The position numbers and the translations under genes were made by a program. From Eublepharis macularius (lineage: Eukaryota; Chordata; Lepidosauria; Squamata; Eublepharidae): a DNA stretch of 64,000 bases. Shown piece after piece: positions 41,505-53,251 of this stretch. The stretch lies in assembly GCF_028583425.1 (NCBI RefSeq), contig NC_072791.1, positions 12,481,868-12,545,867 on the forward strand, given 5' to 3'. The notes under the pieces are model-generated. The model was not told the DNA's origin. It made no database searches and was given only the letters and a program-made list of their open reading frames with translations. How positions within the stretch are numbered: position 1 is the stretch's first letter; each line of letters opens with the position of its first letter.

Positions 41505-44500
41505 GTAGCCAGATGATTTGAGGGAAATCCTCACACTTTTGTTCCGTGAGGAATTATACAAGGGAATGTGTTCAGATCTGATGATGTATGATTTATAAAT
41601 TAAGAATTTGTTAGATTATGTCCCTTTGCAGCACATATATAGAATATTGGCTGTCACATTATTAGTGAAATCCTAAGCAAAGTTACTCTAGTCCAAGCCT
41701 GTTGATTTCAGTGGTCTTAGATAGAGTAACTCTGTTTAGGATTTCACTGTAAATGGGCTTCTGCCAGTGGCTTTGGAAAACAGGTTGTGGATTAGCCTAT
41801 ATAAGATTGATATCAAATGCACATGTCCTATAAACTGAACCTTATTTGCTAGCGCATCACTGTATTTGTGTTGCAAATATTTTTCTCTATCTAAATGGTT
41901 AATTGTAAACAGCTGATCCTATCTTTTAAGAGCAATTTGAACATTGGATTTAATTTTGGTTTTTAATATTTCTTCCCTGTGCAGCCTCTTAAAAGGTCAT
42001 CATTTGGACATCCTCATTGGGTTGAGAGTTTTAAGAGGATGATGAATTGTGGGAGAAGCGAATAGCCCCTATGGCATTTTCCCCATGCAGAATTGGCTCC
42101 CTTAGCTGCCTTCGCCCCATCTTGGGAATAAAATTCAGGTTCCCCCATCTCTTTCACATGAGGAAGAATAGTTTTTGTGGGGAGTATTTTGAGTCAGAAA
42201 ATGGTGGAAAGGAAAAACCTTCTGTTATTCCTCTGTCCAAAATTCTCAGCCTCTTGAGGCTACTTTTTAAAAATCATAATAATTTTGGGCCTAAATCTGC
42301 CTATGATTGGAACAAAATGGAACACCTCCTGTTCTGTTTCATGGTTTAAATAATCCATTCCCTATTTATTTTATGCAATTTATATTTTCATCAGAAGTAT
42401 TCAAAAGGTGGGAATGAATTTGACACCTGGAAACTTATTTCTGTAGCCAGTTGGCTGTCTTGTTTCATTAGCCATGCAGTTTGAATTTGTTTTGTCAAGG
42501 CAGGAGACATCATAGTAAGTAATGAGAGTGATTATGATCAGTAAAGGAGCCCTAGAATTGAGCTATAAGCAAATAGATTTGTTTCCTTGTATATGGAGGC
42601 AGAGGAGAATATTTTATACTTGTATGGTTTTCTTGTGAAAATTGGAAGTAATAAAAAATTACTGCGCTTGTGCATAATGTGATGGAAAATAAGACTTCAT
42701 CTGTTTTTTTTCTTCCACTGCAGGGTAGCCGAGACAACATGAGCGTGATACTGATTTGTTTTCCAAATGCACCAAAGGTATTACCAGAGGCAGTGAAGAG
42801 AGAGACAGAGCTGGACAAGTTCCTGGAAAGCAGAGTAGAAGGTGGCTCTTTTAAAAAAAATAAGTAATTTCATTTCTAAGTGAAAGCCCAGTAGCCAAGC
42901 ACTAAATGTCTACAGGCTTTTTATTAAATCCGCAAGTGCCATAGGACATTTAGCATACATCGCATGAAGAGGCCCTTTTATTGTCTTTTTGGATGTATGT
43001 AAAATGTCCTTTCCAAATAATAAGTATATCCACTGCCTGCTCTTGGGCAATGCTGCTTGCAAGAGATGATGGACCGTTAACAGCAATAAATTCAGGACAG
43101 AAATGATGTCTTGTTCTAGGTTGCTGAGACACCAGGTAGCCATCATAATACACAACTAAAGGGAACGATATATCAACATCTGTTACAGCTACGTAATAGT
43201 CATTTTGAAATTGCTGCAGCTGTAGGAGATTTTAATCCTAATTATTTTTTAAATGGTAGGAAAAAATGTGGGTTTTTAAAATAATTTTTGCCATTTGGTT
43301 CAGAATGGAATCTGGTTAAAATAGAGGTTTAAAAGATACGCCATAATCCGGAATACTTAGTGCCTTGGAACATGGAAGGTGGAAGATGAGGTAACCTTAG
43401 CATGAATATATAGTCATTTCCCAAATAAACCCATTGCCACAATGTTGTATGTCATACCCATTAAACAGATTATTAAAGCGGGTACATTGATAAAATGGCG
43501 TTACAGACCTACACGTGTCCACCTACGTGCTCCGATGTCATCAGCGGTGTGTCCTGGCATGAGTTGCTTTTGTCTCGGCCGTCTCAATGATTGAGTTCCA
43601 TGTCCCATGCACTTTATTTTTGATTGTATAAAGCTAAACAAAAATACACTACATCAGCCATAAGTTGCTCGTCAGTTTTTTTTCTCTTGCAATTTACTTG
43701 TTGGCCCGTACACATTACAGCCTATTGAATGGAAAATTTCTGTTTTAGAAAAAACAAAACCATAGCACTTTATACTGGAGGCGATGCAATTAATGGTTAA
43801 TTATTTAAATGTCACATTTCGTGGACATGTGGCATGTAACGTACATAGGAAGCTAATGCAGTTGAAATGTGACCCGTTTCCTTGTTTCTGGTTAAGAGAT
43901 GGCTACTGCCTGTCTGGCATACTGCAGCAATCCCATGACCTGTTCATCCTAATTTAACATATTAAATGTTGTCAATTTTCCTTGCATTGAAACTTTAAAA
44001 TTGTGCCCAGTAGGCATGTACGAAAGGGTCATGCTCATTTTCCCCCCACACCTTCCTCTTGAAAAGTTGCTTCTGATGCTCAGAGGATCCTTCCACGTAG
44101 CTGCATCTGGTAAGGTGCAAGTGGCCAGAAGGGGAAATAGGTGGTCTTCCCGTGTTTGTTGCCTGTGTGGGTAAAAGTGCATTGCCCGCATGAGCCTTTT
44201 TGGACCGCAGCCAGTATGGCTGAAAGATAAAAATATTAAAAGTGTAAGCTGGTTGTTAGGGAGGCCTGATTCTGTGGTTCTTAATTTGTATTAGTGGAAT
44301 TGACAAAATTATGAATAAGCAGCACATCTGGGATCTCGTGGATGATGTGAACGTGCATCTTTTTGAAACATTTCTAGTTCTATCCCCCAAAGATCCCTTG
44401 AACTGTTCTTTAAATTCCCTTAGTACAAATAATCAGTTTTAGGAATTTGATGCTAGAGCATTTTAAAGGGAACTGCAGGTGGTGTGCGTGCTGTATTTTC

Positions 44501-47500
44501 CTCCGCTTTTTTCTTTAAATGGTTTTATGTGAAATTCCTCTGCTACTGTTTTAACTTGTGTGGGTGCAGAACAATTTTTAGGGTTCTTCGGGGCAGCTTC
44601 TTGCAAAAGTTCAAGGATAACTTTGCACCCAGCTTTCAGTTCTGCTTGGGAAAGGATATCTTTTGGTTAATAGAGGGTTTGTCATCTTTCACACCATTTG
44701 AAAGCGACAAAGCAGGAAGAAAACTTGCAAGCATTTTAACGTTGAAATAATGAAAGGTAACTTTTGAAGTATTTCAGAATGTACGAATAGTGAAAATCCA
44801 GGCAAGGCAACTAAAGTGCCTGCAGTGCATTTTTCTGACTGACCAGGCTTAGGGCTCATATTTCTGACCAGGTTATTTTGCAAAAAGAACTGCTGTTAGC
44901 ATTAACATTTTGACTTATTGCTGTGAAGGAGCCATGCTGTCGGCTTAGAAGAACCTATGGCAATAACAAATTCCTTTGCATTTCCATCAGAGAAGTTGAG
45001 ATGATGAAAATAAATGTGACAAATAATCTTTAAACCATTCCTACCCCTTCTGGTACAAACTTGCAAATGTTGAGAACTTTGTTCCAAAATGTCCTGTTAA
45101 CACCACAGATAATGGGTCTAGCCCAACTTTTCAAAACAAAACTTTCACCATTAAGATTTTAATCCCGAAGGCTACTCTGCCAGTGTGTGTGCAAATTCCA
45201 TTTTAGAGGGGCTTGCACAAGTATTTTGATTTAGGAATTGGTCCGAAAAACTGTTTTGAAAATACATTTTGTAGCACACAGTGTTAAATACTACTTAAAT
45301 GTCTGTAATTTGAGAAATTCATTGAGTATGGTAAATTTTTAAGTATGGTATTGACCTATCCTTTATATTTTCAATAAGAGACATGCTTAGTGATAGATGT
45401 TGTCCTCTCTTGAGAGAGAAAAGCAGTTCTTCGTTGTTTGGATGCAAAAACATCTTCCAATACTGTAAAAATATAAAACATTTCTCAGACTTAGCGCCTT
45501 GGCCTCCTGTTGAAATAAGGTACACTTATCATCTGTCTGTCTTTAATCTTGTACCGGAATTTGAGTATACTAATGAGGAGCTGTGATATTCATTGACACA
45601 AAAAAGATATTACAGCATGAAGGCCACCATGTTGGTTCCATTTGTGCCATAAATATTCATGTGGGTTGTGCATATATCTCTATTGAGTATAAATGTATTA
45701 ATTTAGTGGAAAATGTATTATTAAATGTACTGCAGCTTTAGGTATTTGGAACTGTGTAGTTCAGGTAAATTTAAATCCCTTTATTTTTGTACAAAAGATA
45801 ACTTAGCATTAGAGTGATGTAGACAATACTAGATGTTCACAATTCACAATAAAAGAACTTGGCGAAACAAAACTGAGATCTTTTCTCTTTATTCAGCTTT
45901 CAGCATTAGAAGTCTTTTTATCCTAAACAGTAGGTGTTGAAAAATGAACCTCTGGCCTTAGTGCTTCGTTTTAAAAATATGTTTGGTCTAAAAAAATTTC
46001 AGGCACCTGCTTCAAAATACTGTCCAGGATCCTAAGAACTATGAAAACAACTCTGTGAACCTAGTGGGGTTTTCCCCCTTGAGCAGCAGCTTTTTTTCTC
46101 CATATAGCGAACTGTTTTTGAAACTAATACTGGGAGGGTTATCAGTTGAAATGGGAAAAAAGTCTGCACTTTCACTGGACTAGTATAATTCTGGCCACCA
46201 GGTTTAAAACAGTTCTTCAGATCCTGGCCACTATTGACAGTTCTTGCTTAACTGGAAAAAAATAGTTCTAGGGTTAAATTAAATGTTGCCTTGTAAATTT
46301 CTTGGCAGCTGCTAAAACTTTTTCCCCCAGTGTGTTTGCTATCAGATGCATTATGTAATGGCATGGCTACAAATTGGGCTAAAACTTGCTGTAAGGAAAA
46401 GATTACGGAAGATGTGGTCTTGTGCTCCAGAAAAATTACTTCACCAAGCTGTGGTGTTCTTTCTGATGTTGTGCATATAGCTGACTGGTGTAGACTAAAA
46501 AAGTTTATGAAGCTTGGTTAAAAGATTTATACTCTGTTTTTCTTCTTGGCTTTGGTGGGTGCTCAAGTGATACTTGGTAAATATCCCTTTTCATTTTATT
46601 TTGACTATTAGGTTAAATTTACATATTTTGGAGACCAGCACTTCTGTCATTTTGCAAGTATTTTCATACAATTGTACTTGAAGTTGTATATATAAAGCCC
46701 ACATTTTCTCTTGATTGAAAGCTGTGCTGCTCTTGTGAACAAAGCTGTTTATTATATTAGTCTTAGGCATTTAAGAGATTACAAAATAGGAAAAGTTTAC
46801 AAGCAAACATTTCCAAGTTTGGTCCCTCTAAAGTCTTTGGTTAAAGGATCTCTGGTAGTGAAGTTGGGAAGCCTGCCAGTGAAGAATGTTCTATTGCTCA
46901 ATCTACCAATACTCTGATGTTCTAAGGTAGATCCCAATATCACCATTTCTTTTTTACTTCTGTAACATCTTTAACTTTGTTTTCTAAGATGTTTGAATGC
47001 AGCAGAATTGGTGAGATTAAGCACTTTGGAAAATTAGCAGTTACCCATTTTCTAAAATCTTGGTTTCCGATGCCTATAAAAAGGCAACATTTTTTTTCTA
47101 TTCATTTGAAAGAAAAACAAATTGAAAATGTCCATTCAGTGTTCAACTATTACTTAAAACTGAATAACAGTATTGTAGCAAAAATCAGATTCATGGCTGT
47201 TCAGTGGTTCATTCATACAATGAGACTTGAGTATTTCTGTGATATTCTGTCTGCATTGTTTCGCATAAATATACTTTGTGAAGCATCCTTTGTTTTGCAA
47301 ATCTATTTGTATTCATGTTGGTGTGCTTTTTATTGTGTCGATCATATTTTAACACTTCACGTGATAAAAACTCTGAAAAACCAGCCTATTGGAGTGTATT
47401 GTTTCCGTTGGCCAGAAGTGGCAATTGCATTTAACTTATTATAACTAATTTTTTTTTCTCTCAGGCAATATAAGCACACCAGACCTTAGCGCTCTTTTAG

Positions 47501-50500
47501 CATAAGCTGTTCTGCAGTACTACAAGAACACCAGGCTTGATATTGTTACATAATGATTTAATAAAATTAAGGATGTATGCCTCCAAAAGTTGCTTACATG
47601 AAAGTTCTGCAGAGGGAACTGATCTTATGCAAAGATGTCATGTAAAACTGTTCTTCCCCTGCTGTTTTTAAGAGTATCAACTTTACTGTAAGTCTCACTA
47701 CATGAGAAGCCTTTAATACTATTGTTTGCCTGTGATAAAACTGAATATTGCAATCTTTTCAATTGCATTTGGACTGAATTTACAAAGAAAGTACTTCTGA
47801 TTCCCAGAGATCATAAAGAAGCAGGGTGAAGGAGTGCCGGACTTAGTCCACGTCATGCGTACGTTACAAACGGAGAACATCCCAAACCTTCCACCAGGGG
47901 GTGAATTGGCGAGCAAGTGAGTTTACACCAGTGTAAATGTGCTTTTGATTTTAAATATGTACATAAAAACCACTATTTTAAAAAGGGGAGGGTAAGAAAA
48001 GAAGCTCATCAAAATAGCTTGGAGTAAAAATGGGGCTTACAGTGTTAAACTGAACCACCTGTTTCCAATTTGAGATTCTTTTTTTTAAAAAAGGAAGTGA
48101 AAGCACGTGCAAGTCTGTGGCAGACAGGGAGGTGGATTCTAAAAGTAAACCTGTGTCATACTGTGGCTCAGTAAAGGTCGGGCTATTTTTAAGGGTGGCT
48201 TCATCATTTAATCAGAGTTCTTAAATATTCCATGTAAAATCATGGGATGTTTTCAGTTTTGACATCTGGATTATTTATGCGTTGAACTTTTAAACAAATT
48301 TTGTTTTTGTTTTACGCTTCATACTTTGTTCACATTTGCACCAAATTCAAACTTGCTTAGGCCAATTCAGCATGAAATGCTGGGAGTGGGTCAATGGCCT
48401 TTCGTAATTAAACTGGTCATAGAGTATATACCCCCCCCCTCCAAAAAAAAAAAAAAGATCAAATATTTCAAATATAGTACAATGTTACGATCAAAATGCT
48501 TAATAATATGAGGCTCCAAACTCTAAAACAGTTTCATTGTATAACGGAGCATAATTGGGGTCATATATTGAATCGTTCACGGCTTGCTTTCCCAGATCTA
48601 AATGTTGCCATTTTAATGTAGTGTGGTTATTTCAAGGAACTTCATACCAAAATTGTGGCCGCTGGCCACTTTTGCATCAGGGAAGAGTTGAGGTGATTTG
48701 AGAACCTCCTGGATCCTTTGGCCATCTGACAGCAATGCCGATTCTGTGAACCCAGGCAGAGCATGAGAGGGAAGGCAGGAAGGGTCACATCAGTGCTTAG
48801 TTCTTGTGGCCCTTCCTTACATGCCCAGGGTAATGCCAGTCGCCACTTTGGGGTTAGGAAGAATTTTCTCCAGGCCAGTTTGGCCAAAGATGCTGGAGGT
48901 TTTTTTGCCATCATCTGGGCATGGCTTGTTAACACACAACCGGGGAATCAAAAACCTATTATAACCAACTTTTAGTATTTAATGTTATCAAAGTGCCAAG
49001 TGCAAAGTTGTGCAATAAATACATCAATTGATAAATAAATACATACAATAAATACTGTGTACAAAATCTGTCATCCACAATGTTGTCAATTTTTTTAGCT
49101 CAAATGAGCAATGTCCACTGTACAAGAACCGGAGTGCTTGAAGACGCGTCAGGAACAGATTGCAATGAGAAATAGTCCACAATCCGAGAATGGAACCACA
49201 TAACCAAATTGCATATTGCCGACGGGCTTGTGCGTGCAATTCTCAATTCCCGTTTCGTTCTATAACTTCTTCCTGGGCAATATTACATTAGACTGGAAAG
49301 AAATTACATCCATAATATAAAATAATTTTAAATTTGCACTATTTATTATTTACAAAAATACAATTTTAAACTCTACTCACTCATTAATCCTTGATGCTCC
49401 GATTCCCATAGCACCCGACTGGACATTCCAATTAACCACCTGATGGAAGTTCTCATTCCATGCCCTCATTATTAACATTGTATGCTAATCACGATTATTA
49501 ACATGGGGCAGGGGTCACTGGGTGTGTGTGCGGGGGAGGGGGGCAGTTTTTGGGAATTTCCTGCATTCTGTAGGAGGTTGGACTAGATGACTCTGTAGGT
49601 TCCTTCCAGCTCGATGATTCTCTGAGAACATTGCAGGCCTTGTTGTTTTCGCAAGCTTGACTTTTAGTAGTAAAGAGCCAAAGCAATTGGTAGTACTTCC
49701 CTGTCTAAAGGAGCAAGCCATAGTGTTCCAGATTTCCCAATACAAGGGTGTGGTATTGTGAATTTCCTTGGCATATTTGCTAGGACTCAAAAGGCCGTTT
49801 CAGATATGCCCAGTGGGATGTTATTTCTGCATCCGAAGCAGATTATTATATTTCTTTTAATTACCTTCATTATTGTCAGTGGATTGCCAAAATAGCTTGG
49901 GGTTTGCTATTCAAAGAAGTAGAAATTTGAGCTTTCTGGCACTTTCAATCACAACTTTCCTGAGTCTACTAGTGATCTCTGGTAGTGCTTACATGATTCC
50001 TTTAGACAACAGGTAGCCCCTGGCTGCTCGCTCCATTAAGCCTCATAATTTCCCACTGGCTGGGACTCAAGGCTTCCAGCAACAGTGTAAAAAAACACCA
50101 CATCCTACCAGCAGAAATGTAATGGTAGACAAAGTACTATTAATGTGTTTGATCCTTGTGCCCGTAGAAGTGACTCTATTCCTGCCTTCCCCTTCCTGCA
50201 CCAGGGAGGCTTGAAAAAGCATTGCTAGGTGTCAGGAGATCCTTTTAGATATAAAGCCGCCTGGTATGAGTGGCTGCAGTGAGGAGGGAAAATCTGCCAC
50301 CACCCCCCTCCCGGAAATTCCTCCAGCTGCCAATTCCTTTTGGATGTGGGGGAAGGGGTGGAAGATCTGCTTCTACTATCTTCTTCCACTCACTATTTGT
50401 AGGATACAAACCTTTGATAAATGGTATGGAATTTGGAATTATAACGTAGGAGAACTTTATTTCCAAAGTATTGCTGTTTTAAGGATATTAAATCATGGTT

Positions 50501-52216
50501 GGCCTTTGGGAAATGTTGACCTCCTTTAAAACTTCTTTTTTTTCCCTTTGCTTGCTTTAGACGGGGTTTGATTGAAGCAGTTTATAACAGACTGGTCCCT
50601 TATAGAAATGATGAGACTGTGAGTATTGCTTCTGTGCCCAGCTGGTCCTTACTACTCATTTTAACTCTGATTTGAAGGTGATGGCTGTTTTTCAGAACTT
50701 AAAACTTATCACCCTGTAGTAGAGTTGCCCTGAAAATGTGTGCGTTGCTTTCTCTAAAACTCTGACTAAAATGTCGCTATCCCTTCAGAGATCAGAGCTT
50801 GCCCCAAGAAAAAATTCACTGTGTGTGGGAAGATGCCTTAGACTGCTGTGGATAGAATTTAAAGTCCTCTGTGCTGTGCCGCGGAGTGGCTGGGGAGAAG
50901 TTAGGTCTTGGATTAACTTTGTAGATATACCATTAGCTTATCCCAATTCCTTGGGCAGGGTGTGTGTGTGTGGCATCTTGATACTTGCTTCATGCATTCA
51001 TCAGGCATAGTTCATTGGCCAAAATTTCTTGGTTTTACTAACTGCCCTGTCAAGCTCCTCCTCCTTTTCTTCTGCTTCTTTGTTTGCTTCCTGTTTTCTT
51101 TCCCATTTTGATTCACATTTCCCTTTCCACTTTTTGAAACAGCTTCTTTTCTGTTCTTTAGGAATTCAGGGGAGGTGTATGGGAAAGTTCTTAGCCCTGT
51201 TCTAAATCATGAAATAGGTGATGCCAACTGAAAACTCCCCCCTTCAAATTTGCACTTTTTCCCACTTGTATACATGTAGCTATGCATGTTAGCTTTAAAG
51301 GTGAACGTTTGCATTGAATCAGCTTGCTTTTAATGCTAAGTATTGTGAACATTCCTTGGATGAGTCTAGTGGCAATTGTCATCTGTTAAGGCAGAATCTG
51401 GAATTATGCTCCAGCTGCATTTGCGTGAATAAAACTGGAGCAGAGTAGTGGTGGGGCAATCATGAGGAAAGGCATCTTGTGTGGGATAAATTGCGGGCCT
51501 GAATTTATCCTGCATGAGTGAGTGCAAACACACATACTCCTGCTTTTACACATGAAACTGAATGTACCATTTGAAAGATAAATTCTGGCCTTTCCTCTGG
51601 ACTGTTCTGTCCAATACCTGAAGATTGGAGAAATCATATGTTGAAACGTCTGAGTAAAGGAGGCCGTAGTAATAACCAAACAGCTGATGTGTCTCACATA
51701 GTGGTGAATTGCTGTAGATCTTGGGCAGGACAATAGGGGCAGAGAATCTCTTTGGTTTATAATATAAAATAAACTTCTCATTAGCTAAGTAGAGCTAGTG
51801 TGTAAATTTTGTAGTATCTCCCATTGATTTCAGTGAAAATGCTTTTAAGTGTGCCTAAGGCTTTATTTTTCAGAAAAGCTGGGAAAGCACATGTATGAGT
51901 AACTTTTTTGTTAAATCATTAGCCAAGTTAACGCTGACATCTGAAAATAGGCTACTTTTGAAGTTAATCATTCAGAGGTGAGCTCTGAACTCTCAGAACA
52001 GCATGGGTATCCATTCTTTTGTTTATATTCATAATCATTAGTTCCAGAGAAAAGCTCTTTAAAAAGCAAAGAAAATTGAAATTCTAAAATTATCCACATT
52101 TCTACCCTTTCCAGTCTGGATTATCCAGAAACTGCTGTAATTTTGGGCGCTCCAGACTTTAAAGGGTTCCTTCTCTTTTCTTTAAGGACTCTGCATCAAC
52201 GGATGAAATGTGGTAA
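40671..52216 (+). CDS. PPM1A: PPM1A: protein phosphatase, Mg2+/Mn2+-dependent, 1A (spliced over exons 2-6)
   Basis: Spliced coding sequence 40671-41504, 42724-42841, 47808-47916, 50561-50618, 52187-52216 gives 382 codons, the length I recall for mammalian PPM1A. PP2C Ser/Thr phosphatase, cytosolic and nuclear, known to dephosphorylate SMAD2/3, p38/JNK-pathway kinases and AMPK. Visible: Gly2 in MGAFLDKPK (N-myristoylation in the family), Arg33 in [10 protein letters not shown] with Glu37/Asp38, metal ligand Asp60 in VYDGHAG, Asp146 in NCGDSRG, Asp239 in ACDGIWDVM, Asp282 in GSRDNMS. The C-terminal helical extension ends ...DSASTDEMW. All junctions are GT-AG with matching phase. I called PPM1A rather than the paralogue PPM1B from [18 protein letters not shown]-type sequence and the short DEMW C-terminus. 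No damage seen, so presumably functional. Confidence 0.96.
41505..42723 (+). other. PPM1A: PPM1A intron 2
   Basis: 1,219 bp. Holds a fold-back MITE at 41655-41757; otherwise nothing notable. Confidence 0.85.
41655..41757. mobile_element. Fold-back MITE, second copy
   Basis: GTGAAATCCTAAGCAAAGTT pairs with AGTAACTCTGTTTAGGATTT around TTGATTTCAGTGG. Same family as 11805-11896, more diverged. About 150 bp inside intron 2. Confidence 0.8.
42724..42841 (+). CDS. PPM1A: PPM1A exon 3
   Basis: Acceptor TTCCACTGCAG|GGTAGC; encodes [19 protein letters not shown] and DKFLESRVE; donor GTAGAAG|GTGGCT. 118 nt, ends phase 1. Holds the fourth core Asp (Asp282). Confidence 0.94.
42724..42867 (+). CDS. PPM1A: Alternative PPM1A C-terminus by read-through of the exon 3 donor
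   Basis: If the donor at 42842 is not used, the frame continues GGSFKKNK and stops at 42865-42867, giving about 325 residues. From memory, a human short isoform (alpha-2, 324 residues) ends in a closely similar GGSF-type tail. Conservation of that tail in the intron start would indicate that the isoform is retained here. It would lack the C-terminal extension. Confidence 0.6.
   Translation, partial: GSRDNMSVILICFPNAPKVLPEAVKRETELDKFLESRVEGGSFKKNK
42842..47807 (+). other. PPM1A: PPM1A intron 3
   Basis: 4,966 bp, AT-rich, unusually poor in recognisable repeats. If the short isoform exists, its 3'UTR would occupy the first part, with an AATAAA at 45848-45853 as a candidate polyadenylation signal. 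A 155-codon frame at 46977-47444 has no motif. Confidence 0.7.
45848..45853 (+). terminator. Candidate polyadenylation signal for the short PPM1A isoform
   Basis: AATAAA in ATTCACAATAAAAGAAC, about 3 kb past the alternative stop, followed within 50 bp by a T-rich stretch (CTTTTCTCTTTATT). Confidence 0.35.
47808..47916 (+). CDS. PPM1A: PPM1A exon 4
   Basis: Acceptor CTGATTCCCAG|AGATC; encodes [20 protein letters not shown] and PPGGELASK; donor GAGCAA|GTGAGT, phase 2. 109 nt. Confidence 0.94.
48650..49625 (+). mobile_element. CR1 LINE 3' end, split by a later insertion
   Basis: Left part includes TTTGGGGTTAGGAAGAATTT, GGCCAGTTTGGCCAAAGATG and CATCTGGGCATGG. Right part resumes at 49502 with CATGGGGCAGGGGTCACTGG and ends GGTTGGACTAGATGACTCTG, CCTTCCAGCTCGATGATTCT, the CR1 terminus. 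The parts join if 48925-49501 and one CATGG are removed. Confidence 0.78.
48925..49501 (-). mobile_element. Probable Penelope-like (family D) insertion within the CR1 tail
   Basis: Flanked by CATGG at 48920-48924 and 49502-49506. On the minus strand it has GGAAGAAGTTATAGAACGAA followed by ACGGGAATTG, resembling the (C)TGAAGAAG...CGAAACG segment of PLE terminal regions with a degenerate core. There is also an AT-rich part with TTTTGTAAATAATAAATAG. No ORF. PLE assignment is by pattern only. Confidence 0.5.
50561..50618 (+). CDS. PPM1A: PPM1A exon 5
   Basis: Acceptor CTTGCTTTAG|ACGGGG; encodes (K)[19 protein letters not shown]; donor GAGACT|GTGAGT, phase 0. 58 nt. The residue pair RG and V in NRLVP differ from the human protein as I recall it. 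Confidence 0.93.
50619..52186 (+). other. PPM1A: PPM1A intron 5
   Basis: 1,568 bp without recognised repeats; ends TTCTCTTTTCTTTAAG|GACTC. Confidence 0.85.
52187..52216 (+). CDS. PPM1A: PPM1A exon 6, coding part
   Basis: Encodes DSASTDEMW and the stop TAA at 52214-52216, matching the acidic end of PPM1A. The exon continues as 3'UTR. Confidence 0.93.
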   Translation, partial: DSASTDEMW

Positions 52217-53245
52217 AACTGCCATCTGAGCTGTGGAGTTTACATCCATCCTCTCTGTGGAAAACGCACCCAACTCACAGTGACCCTTCTTAACGTCCAT
52301 CCTCCACCTTACTTAAAGAAGGGGGAAAGATGTGTCGGCGAAAGTGGCGACACCAGGAATCAGCAGTCCTACACCTACTTAGCCCAGGAACTGATGATCT
52401 ATTTTGCAAAACACCCTCTGTAAACGTGATATTGAAAACCATAATGTTGTAAATTGGACTCTGAAAACAATTTATGTTGTATGATTTTTTTTTGTTTTGT
52501 AAAGTGCAATTGTGGTTGTACAAAATGCTTATTTAATAATGATCTGCTTTACATCACTCAAGGTTAGATTAAGTGCTTGGTTTGTTGTTCAGTGCAACAA
52601 ATACCCAGCCCTTTTCCATTCATATTTGTGGTTCTGGACTGCTGGGAGCAGCAACCTAGCCAGCTAAATGCTCAGGAGGTGCACAGAAATATAAAAAGGA
52701 TATTTTATGTAAAGCAGAACATCTAAGTTAGATCATTGGTAACTGCAGTATGGAAAATAACTGGAATACAGTTCATTCTCCATCAGACTTTTAATTGTCT
52801 TGTTCTCGAATTCCTCCAGGGAGCCTAAAACTCCCACTGAAATGTGTGGGAGGTTTAGCAGAAATAGGGACAGGTTTGCCAATATTGGAACATTGCCTTT
52901 ATAACTACAAATTCGGCCTGGGCGAGGGAGGGGGGGCTGTGGAATAGGGAAGATTTAAAATGCCTTGATTATTTGCACCTTTTTTTTAGAACAAATCATT
53001 TGGCTGTATCCTATTGCTCTGCTAAGGGTAGTGCTTTCCTCTGGTGTAGTATTTGCGTTGGAGGATAACACCGCTGTAGTAAGCACAGCAGAGTGGTAGG
53101 AGGCAACCCTTTACCCACAGTTAATTCTCTGTTGTATGAAAGGCTGCATCTTTCTATATTCAGTGGGCGCCTGCTTCATTTTTATTCTCCTGATCGGCTG
53201 GACTGGCTGCTGTTCTGAGTAAAATATTTTGAATTCCATTTTGTC

Positions 53246-53251
53246 AATAAA
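53246..53251 (+). terminator. PPM1A: Candidate PPM1A polyadenylation signal
   Basis: TTTTGTCAATAAAGCTTG, the first AATAAA after the stop (about 1 kb). Confidence 0.5.

Larger units (their letters stand above)
47917..50560 (+). other. PPM1A: PPM1A intron 4
   Basis: 2,644 bp, containing a CR1 tail split by a PLE-like insertion (48650-49625). A run of C then A at about 48430-48456. Confidence 0.85.

Noticed and set aside
40671..41516. PPM1B as the identity of the phosphatase
   Set aside because: The N-terminal and C-terminal sequences and the 382-codon length match PPM1A; PPM1B has a longer, different C-terminus.
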